From: Natronomonas salinimetallica
GTDB lineage: Archaea; Halobacteriota; Halobacteria; Halobacteriales; Haloarculaceae
Length of the DNA: 64,000 nt
Reading direction: 5' to 3'
NCBI RefSeq assembly: GCF_013839515.1
Contig: NZ_JACDNQ010000004.1
Location: 62,001-126,000, forward strand
Numbering within the stretch: the first letter of the stretch is position 1; each line of letters opens with the position of its first letter. The notes below the pieces were generated by a model, which worked only from the letters and a program-made list of their open reading frames with translations, was not told where the DNA came from and searched no databases. A program made the position numbers and the translations under genes. Below are positions 8,337 to 15,457 of this stretch, piece by piece.

Positions 8337-9482
8337 CTAGAGCAGTCCCCGCGCGGTGAGCCAGTAGGACTCGTTGTACGCCAGCTTCGACCAGTGGATC
8401 TTCTCTGACGGCGGCGGCGGCGACGGCGCGTTCTCGTAGTCGAAGGCGACGAACGTCGCCTCGTCCATCCCCGTCTCGATGAAACACAACGTCTTCCCGT
8501 CGTAGGTCGCCGTTGGGGGCCGCCCACGGATCCGGCTGGTGAGCCGCTGTCCGACGGTGCTAACCTGGTAGTGGGCGACGCTGCCGGACTTCGGTGCGCC
8601 CGTATCGGCCGTATCGCCGAGGGCGTAGACGTCCTCGGCCGTCTCGGCTTCGAGGGTGTGGTTGTCGACGTCGACCCAGCCCTTCTCGCCGAGGCCGGCC
8701 TCCTCGATGACGTCGATGCCGCGGTGTGGCGGGATCGAAACGAGGAGATCGTAGTCGAGTTCCGTCCCTTCCATCGAGGTCATCGTCTTCGCCTCGGGAT
8801 CGACCGACTCGGCGTTGAAGAACGTCTCGACGTTGATGTCGCGGTCGTCGAGGACCGGACGGGCCCACTCGGCGATGGGAGGGGTCCCGTGAACGCGTCC
8901 GACCGGGTAGGTGTAGGTGATCTCGACGTCCTCCCGAAGCCCGCGCTCCCGGAGCCAGTCGTCGGCCATGAACGTGAACTCCAGCGGCGCGACCGGACAC
9001 ATGTGTGGCGATCCGACGACGCTCAACACGAGGTGGCCCTCGGTGAACGACAACAGCTCCTCGCGGAGCGCTTCGGCGCCGGCCTCGCTGTAATAGTTGT
9101 GTCCCCCTTCCTCGAGGCCGGGCACTACCTCGGGTGCGAGCGTCACCCCGGTTGCGAGCACGAGGTGGTCGTACTCGATGGGCCGGTCGCTGTCCCGACA
9201 CCCGAGCGTCTTGGCGTCCGTATCGATGTCGGTCACGCGGTCGATGCGGATCTCGATGCGGCTGTCGATGAGATCCGCAAGCGGCCGGCGGCCGTCATCG
9301 ACTTCGCTCTGCCCGAAGGGGACGTAGAGCCACACCGGCTTGTAGACGTGCTCCGGGCTGTCGTTGAGAAGCGTCACCCTGACGTCGCCGTCTTCCAGTT
9401 CCGGGGCGAGTCGGTCGGCGAGGTCGTTGGCCAGTACCGACCCGCCGACGCCGCCACCGACGATAACGACGTGTTCCGTCAT
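8337..9482 (-). CDS. NAD(P)/FAD-dependent oxidoreductase, sulfide:quinone reductase-like
   Basis: A 381-residue flavoprotein. The FAD-binding GGGVGGS is at 9-15, the second dinucleotide motif around residues 107-120 (LVLATGVTLAP), and the C-terminal FAD contact YALGDTADTG near 290. Cys162 (HMCPVAPLE) sits where sulfide:quinone oxidoreductases have a redox cysteine; other cysteines are Cys95 and one near 347. Members oxidise sulfide or similar sulfur species at the membrane and pass electrons to quinone. Neighbouring TusA supports sulfur chemistry. It overlaps tusA by four bases (ATGA). Confidence 0.85.
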   Translation of the reverse strand: MTEHVVIVGGGVGGSVLANDLADRLAPELEDGDVRVTLLNDSPEHVYKPVWLYVPFGQSEVDDGRRPLADLIDSRIEIRIDRVTDIDTDAKTLGCRDSDRPIEYDHLVLATGVTLAPEVVPGLEEGGHNYYSEAGAEALREELLSFTEGHLVLSVVGSPHMCPVAPLEFTFMADDWLRERGLREDVEITYTYPVGRVHGTPPIAEWARPVLDDRDINVETFFNAESVDPEAKTMTSMEGTELDYDLLVSIPPHRGIDVIEEAGLGEKGWVDVDNHTLEAETAEDVYALGDTADTGAPKSGSVAHYQVSTVGQRLTSRIRGRPPTATYDGKTLCFIETGMDEATFVAFDYENAPSPPPPSEKIHWSKLAYNESYWLTARGLL

Positions 9483-9727
9483 GACTTCTCCACGTAGATC
9501 TCGTTGTGTTCGTCGCCCTCGACGATCTCGAGGACGCGGTTGCCGGACTCCTCGGCCCATTCGGGGACGTCGGTGAGTGACTCCTCGCCGTCGCTCAATA
9601 ACACGACCACGTCACCCGTCTCCAGGTCGCGGATCTTCCCGATGAGATCCATCAACGGCCCGGGACACGACGACCCGCGGGCATCGACCGTCGCATCGGC
9701 GTCGATGTCGGTTTCTATCACGGTCAT
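9479..9727 (-). CDS. tusA: TusA-family sulfur carrier protein
   Basis: An 82-residue protein with the TusA signature: the sulfur-carrying Cys21 in SSCPGPLM (CPxP), followed by a two-stranded C-terminal half. It carries persulfide sulfur to tRNA thiolation, molybdopterin synthesis or sulfur oxidation enzymes. As first gene of an operon with a sulfide:quinone-reductase-like flavoprotein and DUF1641, the last role is likeliest. A TATA-like element (reverse complement of cgacatattaatattg, near 9748-9763) lies about 25 nt upstream. Confidence 0.88.
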   Translation of the reverse strand: MTVIETDIDADATVDARGSSCPGPLMDLIGKIRDLETGDVVVLLSDGEESLTDVPEWAEESGNRVLEIVEGDEHNEIYVEKS

Positions 9728-9865
9728 ACGTGACACTTCGCCCCGCGACATATTAATATTGTGTGTATTTCTCAATACAGGCGAAGACCCCCACGACGGA
9801 CGGACGTCTCGGGGGAGAACCGCCGGGAAGCCGATGCTTTTGTCCCCGCAGTGCCTTCCGTCGGT

Positions 9866-10270
9866 ATGTCCGAATCCATCCCCGAGACCAACGTCCTCGG
9901 CGGGGAACTCGAGCCCTGCGGTACCGACCCGACCACCGGCTTCGAACGCGACGGCTGCTGTCACACCCATCCGGACGACCGCGGGCGGCACGAGCTCTGT
10001 GCGGTGATGACGGCGGCGTTCCTGTCGTTCAGCAGGGAGCGCGGCAACGACCTCGTGACGCCGCGGCCGGACCTGCAGTTCCCCGGACTGGAGGCGGGCG
10101 ACCGGTGGTGTCTCTGTCTCGGCCGCTGGGTCGAGGCCCTCGAGGCGACGCGCGAGCAGCGCCTTCCCGAGACGACCGTCCCGCCCGTCGTCCTCGAGGC
10201 GACGAACGAAGCCGTCCTGGGCGCGGTCGAGTTGGAGACGCTGGAGGCCCACGCCTACGGGAACCTCTAG
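9866..10270 (+). CDS. DUF2237 family protein
   Basis: A 134-residue protein recognised by the family pattern NVLGGELEPCGTDPTTGFERDGCC at the N-terminus (shown in the first 35 residues) and the LCAVMTAAFLSFSRERGNDL core. The many conserved cysteines (roughly 19, 33, 34, 46, 83, 85) suggest metal binding; the function is unknown. ATG 9866 lies about 25 nt below a TATA-like gcttttgt, consistent with a leaderless transcript. It is followed by a perfect 16 bp palindrome that may act as terminator. Confidence 0.85.
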   Translation: MSESIPETNVLGGELEPCGTDPTTGFERDGCCHTHPDDRGRHELCAVMTAAFLSFSRERGNDLVTPRPDLQFPGLEAGDRWCLCLGRWVEALEATREQRLPETTVPPVVLEATNEAVLGAVELETLEAHAYGNL

Positions 10271-10280
10271 GCGATTCCGG

Positions 10281-10296
10281 ACGGACGGCCGTCCGT
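10281..10296. terminator. Perfect 16-bp palindrome after the DUF2237 gene
   Basis: ACGGACGG is followed directly by its reverse complement CCGTCCGT, then ttctgtgtg. It lies 10 bases past the stop codon. GC-rich and without a clear T-run, so terminator function is only suggested by position. Confidence 0.3.
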
Positions 10297-10486
10297 TCTG
10301 TGTGCTCGATGTCCGATACGGACGAGCGTTCGTAGACAAGCCGTCGATGTTTCTCGTCCGAGGGGCCCCCGAATATCGAAAAAAGCGGATGATAGCCCCG
10401 TAGGGTCGGCTCTCCACGCGTCGGTACGGCCGTCAGTATCGGGACCCGACCGCGTCGTTTATTTCCCGCGGCGGCCACGTCCGGGC

Positions 10487-11443
10487 GTGTACCTGCTGGA
10501 GTTGGCCGGCGACGACGACGCATTCGCGGTCAGGGAGGCGGAGAGCCGCTGCTCGGCCGTCGACCTCGTCGCACCGGGAGTCGCCACCGCCCGCGGGGTC
10601 GAGGCCCCCGAGACGCTCGCCTACACCCGGCGGGTCTGCCGGCTGGTGGGCACCTGCGAGCCAGACGTCGACGCCGCGGGCGCGGTCGCAAGGGCCGCCT
10701 CGACCGACCGTGACGGCACCGTCGCCGTCAGGGCCCGCGACGTCAGGGGGCTCACGGGGATCGACACTCAGGCCGTCGAGCGCCGCCTCGGGCGGCACCT
10801 CGTCGAGCGGGGCTTCGACGTCGACCTCGACGATCCCGACCACACGTTCGTTGCGCTTTTTTCCTCGGGGATCGCGGCATTGGGGTGGCTCGAAACCGAG
10901 ACCGTCCGCGACTTCGCCGCCCGAAAGCCGACGGAAAAGCCCTTCTTCCAGCCGGGGAGCATGGCCCCGATGGACGCCCGCGCGCTCGCGAACATCGCCG
11001 GAGCGGCCCCGGGACGCCGACTCCTCGATCCGATGTGCGGCACCGGCGGCATCCTCGTCGAGGCCGGCCTCGCGGGCGCGACCGTCGTCGGCGTCGACGC
11101 ACAGGCGAAGATGGTCCGCGGGACTCGGCGCAACCTCGACGCCTACCTCGACGGCGGGACGGTCCTCCGCGGCGACGCCACGCGGCTTCCGGTCGCCGAC
11201 GGGAGCTTCGACGGCGCGGTTCTCGACGTCCCCTACGGCCGCCAATCGAAGGTCGCCGGCGACTCCCTCGAGGGCCTCGTCGGCGGAACGCTCTCGGAGA
11301 TCCGCCGGGTGGCCTCGCGGGCGGTCGTCGTCGGCGACCGCATCTGGAACGACGCCGCCGAGGCGGCCGGCTGGACCGTCACGGACCGGTTCGATCGCCG
11401 GGTCCACGCCTCTTTGACCCGGTACGTCCACGTGCTCGGGTGA
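10487..11443 (+). CDS. tRNA (guanine10-N2)-dimethyltransferase, THUMP family
   Basis: A 318-residue protein. The N-terminal half corresponds to the THUMP RNA-binding region, and the C-terminal half is a Rossmann methyltransferase with motif I DPMCGTGG at 181-188 and the amino-methyltransferase motif IV as DVPYGR at 247-252 (NPPYG-type). This matches archaeal Trm-G10/TRM11, which forms m2(2)G10 in tRNA. Translation starts at GTG 10487, about 28 nt below the TATA-like gtttatttc (10456-10465). It converges on the RFC-like gene. Confidence 0.88.
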   Translation: MYLLELAGDDDAFAVREAESRCSAVDLVAPGVATARGVEAPETLAYTRRVCRLVGTCEPDVDAAGAVARAASTDRDGTVAVRARDVRGLTGIDTQAVERRLGRHLVERGFDVDLDDPDHTFVALFSSGIAALGWLETETVRDFAARKPTEKPFFQPGSMAPMDARALANIAGAAPGRRLLDPMCGTGGILVEAGLAGATVVGVDAQAKMVRGTRRNLDAYLDGGTVLRGDATRLPVADGSFDGAVLDVPYGRQSKVAGDSLEGLVGGTLSEIRRVASRAVVVGDRIWNDAAEAAGWTVTDRFDRRVHASLTRYVHVLG

Positions 11444-11481
11444 TCGCCTCGGGTGATCCGCTCCGGTCGCCGGTAGGCGGG

Positions 11482-12480
11482 CTAGCGGCCCAATTCGGCG
11501 AGCAGCCGTCCCAGATGGACGCGATCGGACGTCCCGTCGGCCATCTCGAACTCGACCTCGCCGGCGAGTTCGTGGACCCGCGCGAGCGTCTTCGCGCTGT
11601 ATCGGCTCCGGGCGGCCCCGAGCAACGCCTCGAGGACCTCCCCGCCGTCGTAGCCCTCGTCGTATAGCAGGTCGTCGAGGTCGCCTCTTGCGTCCTCGAA
11701 GGCTCCTCCGTCGGCGGCCGCGAGGATCGATTCGAGCTCCTCCCGGAGTCCGATGCCCCCCAACGCCTCGTAGGCGGCCTCCATCGTCACCGCCCCCTCC
11801 TCCTCGGCGGCGGTCTGTGCGCCCAGTATCGCCTTTCGGAGGTTCCCGTCGCCGTAGCCCGCGACGTACTCGAGGCCGTCGGTGTCGTACTCGATGCCTT
11901 CCCGGGTGACGATACCTTCGAGCACCTCGACCGTCTCGGCGTGGGTCGGCGCCCGCATGGGGATCGGGAAACACCGCGACTCGATCGGCGGGATGAGCTT
12001 CGAGGGCTGACGGGTGGCGATGACGAACTGTGTCGCCTCGTAGTGCTTCTCCATCACCCGCCGCAGCGCCTGCTGGAAGTCTTCCCGAATCGCCTCGGCG
12101 TTGTCGAGCAGGATCGTCCGGAAGTCGCCGGAGACGGGCTGGTAGGAGGCCTGCTCTTTCAGCACGTGGCTGATCATGTCCCGCTTCGAGAGGCTCGAAC
12201 GCCCCTCGAGAAACCCCTCGAAGCGCTCGTCGTTCCGGATCTCCTTTTTCGTCCGCCCGAAGAAGTCCGCGACGTTGATGACGACGAAGTCGTTGTCGGG
12301 GTCCGTGTGGGTCTCGCGGGCGAGCGCCCGGACCGCGGCCGTCTTGCCGACCCCGCGGGGGCCGAACACGACGAGGTTCATGGGCTCGGCGGCCACACGC
12401 TCTATGTGCTCTCGGACCGCGGGCTGTGGGAGCTCGGAGCGCTCCGGGGCGTGTTCGTCCGTCCAAAGCGGCGCGTCCAT
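11482..12480 (-). CDS. Replication factor C small-subunit-like AAA+ ATPase
   Basis: A 332-residue clamp-loader-type ATPase with Walker A GPRGVGKT at 40-47 (usually GPPGTGKT), Walker B region TILLDNAEAI (124-129; the usual DEAD is replaced by DNAE), sensor 1 ATRQPSKL and an intact SRC arginine-finger motif at 168-170. RFC subunits load the PCNA sliding clamp. The altered Walker B suggests this is the divergent second or third small subunit (RfcC-like) known in haloarchaea rather than the canonical RfcS. It is convergent with the tRNA methylase gene. Confidence 0.82.
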   Translation of the reverse strand: MDAPLWTDEHAPERSELPQPAVREHIERVAAEPMNLVVFGPRGVGKTAAVRALARETHTDPDNDFVVINVADFFGRTKKEIRNDERFEGFLEGRSSLSKRDMISHVLKEQASYQPVSGDFRTILLDNAEAIREDFQQALRRVMEKHYEATQFVIATRQPSKLIPPIESRCFPIPMRAPTHAETVEVLEGIVTREGIEYDTDGLEYVAGYGDGNLRKAILGAQTAAEEEGAVTMEAAYEALGGIGLREELESILAAADGGAFEDARGDLDDLLYDEGYDGGEVLEALLGAARSRYSAKTLARVHELAGEVEFEMADGTSDRVHLGRLLAELGR

Positions 12481-12561
12481 ACGGTCAGGTCGTTCCGCCC
12501 CGCAAAAAGCCCTCCTCTCCGGCGCCTCTCGACGAAAGCCCCCGCCGCGGTGTGGCCGAAA

Positions 12562-13278
12562 TTAGCGCCGCTCGACGACGGCCTCGGCCAGCGCCTCGAA
12601 CTCGGCCGTCTTGGGGACGACGTCGACGTCGATGCCGGCCGCCTCGGCGGTCTCTCGGGTCGGCTCGCCGATGGCACCGACCGTCGCCGCGTTCAGCCCA
12701 TCGATCGCTTCCGTACGGATCCCGCGCTCGGCGGCGGCTCCGAGGAAGTGCTCGACGGTCAACGAGGAGGTGAAACAGGCACCCGCCAGCTCGCCGTCCG
12801 CGGCCGCTTCGGCCGACTCGCCGGCCCCGTCGGGTCGGACGAGCCGGTACAACACCGTTTCGTGGACGTACGCGCCCGCGTCGTTCAACCCATCGAGGAG
12901 GACCTGAGAGCCGTGATCCGAGCGGGCGACCTCGATCGTCGCCCCGGGGGCGTCCGCGGCGAGTTCGGCGACCAGCCCCGACGAGGAGAACTCCGAGGGA
13001 CGTCGCTCGACCGCATAGCCGGCCGCCTCGAGCGCGTCGGCGGTCGGCGTCCCGATCGCGACGATCGCCCCGCTCGGGTGCCACCCGCCCCCGTCGACGA
13101 GTTCCGCGCCGGTCTTGCTCGTGAGGACCGTGTAGTCGGCGTCCGATCGCGGCGTCTCGCCGGTCGGCTCGATCGCCAACATCGGATCCGAGAGCGGCTC
13201 CGCCCCCAGTCCTCGAACGAACTCGGCGGCCGACGCGGCGCGCTCGTCGTCGGGCCGGAAGAACGCGACCCGGCTCAT
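12562..13278 (-). CDS. hemD: Uroporphyrinogen-III synthase
   Basis: A 238-residue protein that cyclises hydroxymethylbilane to uroporphyrinogen III. The two-domain HemD fold is weakly conserved; recognisable pieces are VAFFRPDDER at the start, YTVLTSKTGAELV (about 62-74) and ACFTSSLTVEHFL (about 166-178). Position at the end of the hemC-cobA-hemD run confirms identity. I chose ATG 13278; the frame continues upstream only because it reads through a 42 bp tandem repeat. Separation from cobA by this repeat probably breaks an ancestral stop-start overlap. Confidence 0.85.
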   Translation of the reverse strand: MSRVAFFRPDDERAASAAEFVRGLGAEPLSDPMLAIEPTGETPRSDADYTVLTSKTGAELVDGGGWHPSGAIVAIGTPTADALEAAGYAVERRPSEFSSSGLVAELAADAPGATIEVARSDHGSQVLLDGLNDAGAYVHETVLYRLVRPDGAGESAEAAADGELAGACFTSSLTVEHFLGAAAERGIRTEAIDGLNAATVGAIGEPTRETAEAAGIDVDVVPKTAEFEALAEAVVERR

Positions 13279-13318
13279 CTGTTGCCCCCGTTCGCCGTGA
13301 CCTCCGTCTCCGCGTCGA

Positions 13319-13444
13319 TTCGATATCGCGTCGTATCGTTCATGTCTCCGTCTCCTCCGATTCGATATCGCGTCGTATCGTTCATGTCTCCGTCTCCTCC
13401 GATTCGATATCGCGTCGTATCGTTCATGTCTCCGTCTCCTCCGA
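13319..13444. repeat. Three perfect 42-bp tandem repeats at the cobA 3' end
   Basis: Units 13319-13360, 13361-13402 and 13403-13444 are identical. The third copy holds the last five codons and TGA stop of cobA (13424-13426); the other two are copies of that end placed between cobA and hemD. Forty-two is a multiple of three, so one frame reads through the whole array without a stop. Confidence 0.95.
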
Positions 13445-14197
13445 TTCGGCGTCGTTCCGTAGGAACTCCGCGACCTCGGCTCTCGTCGCCGCAACGTCGC
13501 CGATGACGGTGACGGCGGGCGGTTCGATCCCCCGTTCGTCGCGTACGTCGACGATCGTCCCGAGCGTTCCGAGCGCGACCCGCTGGTTCGGCCACGTCGC
13601 CCGCTCGACGAGCGCGACGGGCGTTTCGGGGGCCATCCCGGCCGAGACCAACTCGTCGGTGTACATCGGCAACTTCCCGACGCCCATCAATACGACGATC
13701 GTTCCGCCCGTCGCCGCGAGCGCCGCCCAGTCGATCGCCGACTCGTCTTTGGTCGGATCCTCGTGGCCCGTAACGAACGACACCGAGGAGGCGTGATCGC
13801 GGTGGGTGACCGGGATTCCGGCGACGCCGGGACCCGCGATCGCACTCGTCACGCCGGGGACGTACTCGACGTCGATCCCGTGTTCTGCGAGGTGTTCGGC
13901 CTCCTCGCCGCCGCGGCCGAAGACGAACGGATCGCCGCCCTTGAGCCGGACGACGGTTTTGCCCTCTTCGGCGAGTTCGACGAGCCGTCTGTTCGTGTAC
14001 TCCTGGGGCGTCCACTCCCCGCCCGCCCGCTTGCCGACGTCCTCGCGTTTGGTCTCGGGGATGGAATCGAGGATCTCCGGGCCCGGCAGCGTATCGTGGA
14101 GGACGACATCCGACTCCTCGATGAGCCGCCTCGCTTTCACCGTCAACAGCTCCGGGTTACCCGGACCGCTGCCGACGAGATACACGCACCCCGTCAC
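13424..14197 (-). CDS. cobA: Uroporphyrin-III C-methyltransferase (SUMT)
   Basis: A 257-residue enzyme that methylates uroporphyrinogen III at C2 and C7 to precorrin-2, using SAM. Family signatures: VYLVGSGPGNPELLTVKA at the N-terminus, VVRLKGGDPFVFGRGGEE (about 83-100) and YVPGVTSAIAGPGVAGIP (about 112-129). The start is GTG 14197, whose GTGA overlaps the hemC stop by four bases, giving translational coupling. Its C-terminus (SEETET) and stop are part of a triplicated 42 bp unit. Confidence 0.95.
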   Translation of the reverse strand: MTGCVYLVGSGPGNPELLTVKARRLIEESDVVLHDTLPGPEILDSIPETKREDVGKRAGGEWTPQEYTNRRLVELAEEGKTVVRLKGGDPFVFGRGGEEAEHLAEHGIDVEYVPGVTSAIAGPGVAGIPVTHRDHASSVSFVTGHEDPTKDESAIDWAALAATGGTIVVLMGVGKLPMYTDELVSAGMAPETPVALVERATWPNQRVALGTLGTIVDVRDERGIEPPAVTVIGDVAATRAEVAEFLRNDAESEETET

Positions 14198-15264
14198 TCC
14201 GTCTCCCTCCGTGCGCGGGCGATGAGGTCTTTCGCTCCCCGCTCCGCGAGCTCCTCCGCGAACGACCGGGCCGCTTCGGGGTGGTGTTCGGCCGGTAGCT
14301 CCCGGCTCGCTTCGATCTCTTCGGTTCCGTCCTGTGAGAGCACCCGGACCGTCGTCTGGACGTGCTCGCCCTGGACGATCGCGTAGATCCCGATCGGGGC
14401 GACACAGCCGCCGCCAAGCGTTCCCAAGACCGTCCGTTCGACCGTGGTTTCGACCCGCGTCCGCGGGTGGTCGAGCGCTTCCTGGATCGACGCCGCCGCC
14501 CCGTCGTCGCGTGCGGTCACGGCCAGCGCGCCCTGTCCCGGCGCGGAGACGAACGGCTTCGGCAGCCGACGATAGGCGACGTCCTCGAGCAGCCCGATCC
14601 GATCCAGCCCGGCCTCCGCGAGGACGATCGCGTCGAACTCGGTGTCGGGGTCCCGGTCGAGCGCCCGCCGTTCGAGTTCGGGGAGGCCCTCGCGCCACGC
14701 CTCGGGCGGGCGATCGTAGTCCGGACCGCCCTCGTGGTCCTCGCGGTCGTCGGCCTCGACCCGGCGGTCCCACTCGGCCCGCACCGTCGGCGCGAGAAGC
14801 TTTTCGACCCGCGTGTCGACGTTCCCCCGGAGCGGGCGGACCTCGAGATCCGGCCGCTCGGCGAGCAGTTGCGCCTTCCGACGGAGGCTCGCGGTCCCGA
14901 CGGTCGCGCCGTCAGGCAGCGCCGACAGCGTCGACCCCTCCGGTGTCACGAGGACGTCGCCCGGGGCGGCCCGCTCGGGGACGCCCGCGACGACGAGCTC
15001 GGACGGGAACTCCGTCGGCATGTCCTTCATCGAGTGGACGGCGGCGTCGGCCTCGCCGTCGATCACCTTCTCGTCGAGGCTCCTGACGAACGCGCCCGTC
15101 TTGCCCAGCCGGTGGATCAGTTCGTCGCGGATGGCATCACCCGTGGTTTCGACTTCGAGTAGCTCGACGTTGCGCCGGCGGGTTCCGAGGGCGTCGGCTA
15201 CCCGCCGGGCCTGCCGTAGGGCGAGATCCGACCCCCTGGTCGCCAGCCGTATGGTCTCCGTCAT
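14194..15264 (-). CDS. hemC: Hydroxymethylbilane synthase (porphobilinogen deaminase)
   Basis: A 356-residue enzyme joining four porphobilinogens into hydroxymethylbilane. Conserved LATRGSDLALRQA (7-19), VHSMKDMP (76-83) and GTASLRRKAQL (123-133) are present. The dipyrromethane cofactor is held by Cys287 in GGGCVAP. An acidic insertion of about 45 residues (about 155-205) lies between GNVDTR and DAIVLAEAGL, making it longer than the usual 300-310. ATG 15264 was chosen because the 28 upstream residues look non-coding. An inverted-repeat element separates it from hemA. Confidence 0.95.
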   Translation of the reverse strand: MTETIRLATRGSDLALRQARRVADALGTRRRNVELLEVETTGDAIRDELIHRLGKTGAFVRSLDEKVIDGEADAAVHSMKDMPTEFPSELVVAGVPERAAPGDVLVTPEGSTLSALPDGATVGTASLRRKAQLLAERPDLEVRPLRGNVDTRVEKLLAPTVRAEWDRRVEADDREDHEGGPDYDRPPEAWREGLPELERRALDRDPDTEFDAIVLAEAGLDRIGLLEDVAYRRLPKPFVSAPGQGALAVTARDDGAAASIQEALDHPRTRVETTVERTVLGTLGGGCVAPIGIYAIVQGEHVQTTVRVLSQDGTEEIEASRELPAEHHPEAARSFAEELAERGAKDLIARARRETE

Positions 15265-15342
15265 ACCGGTGTTTGGGTCACGGCGGTTGAAACGCCCTTC
15301 GGCTTCGGGGGGCGACGGTGTGTACGGGTGGCGGGCCGTCAG

Positions 15343-15457
15343 TATCATACTGCCAGACGTACGTTCGTGAACGTTCGACTCGGTCCATGTCCAAACCGCC
15401 GGTCGAACGTGCGTGTCGAGTGGCCCGCGATTCGGGTCGGTACGTCCGGCAGTATCA
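15343..15457. mobile_element. 115-bp inverted-repeat element between hemA and hemC (copy C)
   Basis: The stretch begins TCATACTGCCAGACGTACG and ends with the complement of TGATACTGCCGGACGTACC, giving 17 bp terminal inverted repeats with two mismatches, plus the same TCATACTG/TGATACTG outer ends as the elements at 583 and 50642. The interior is a different sequence but also self-complementary (ACGTTCGAC with GTCGAACGT). The length (115 bp) equals the other copies. Its last three bases are the hemA stop codon. A further end (GTCAGTATC, 15335-15343) abuts it, creating the palindrome CAGTATCATACTG. Confidence 0.6.

Noticed and set aside
10433-12466. 677-codon reverse-strand ORF
   Set aside because: Shadow of the tRNA methylase and RFC-like genes; Arg/Pro/Gly-rich translation with no motifs.
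13279-13494. N-terminal extension of HemD through the 42-bp repeats
   Set aside because: Would consist of NRRRRRHERYDAIS-type basic repeats, foreign to HemD; ATG 13278 matches family length.
11941-13506. 521-codon forward ORF across rfc and hemD
   Set aside because: It spans two real reverse-strand genes and a tandem repeat; no start signal or domain.
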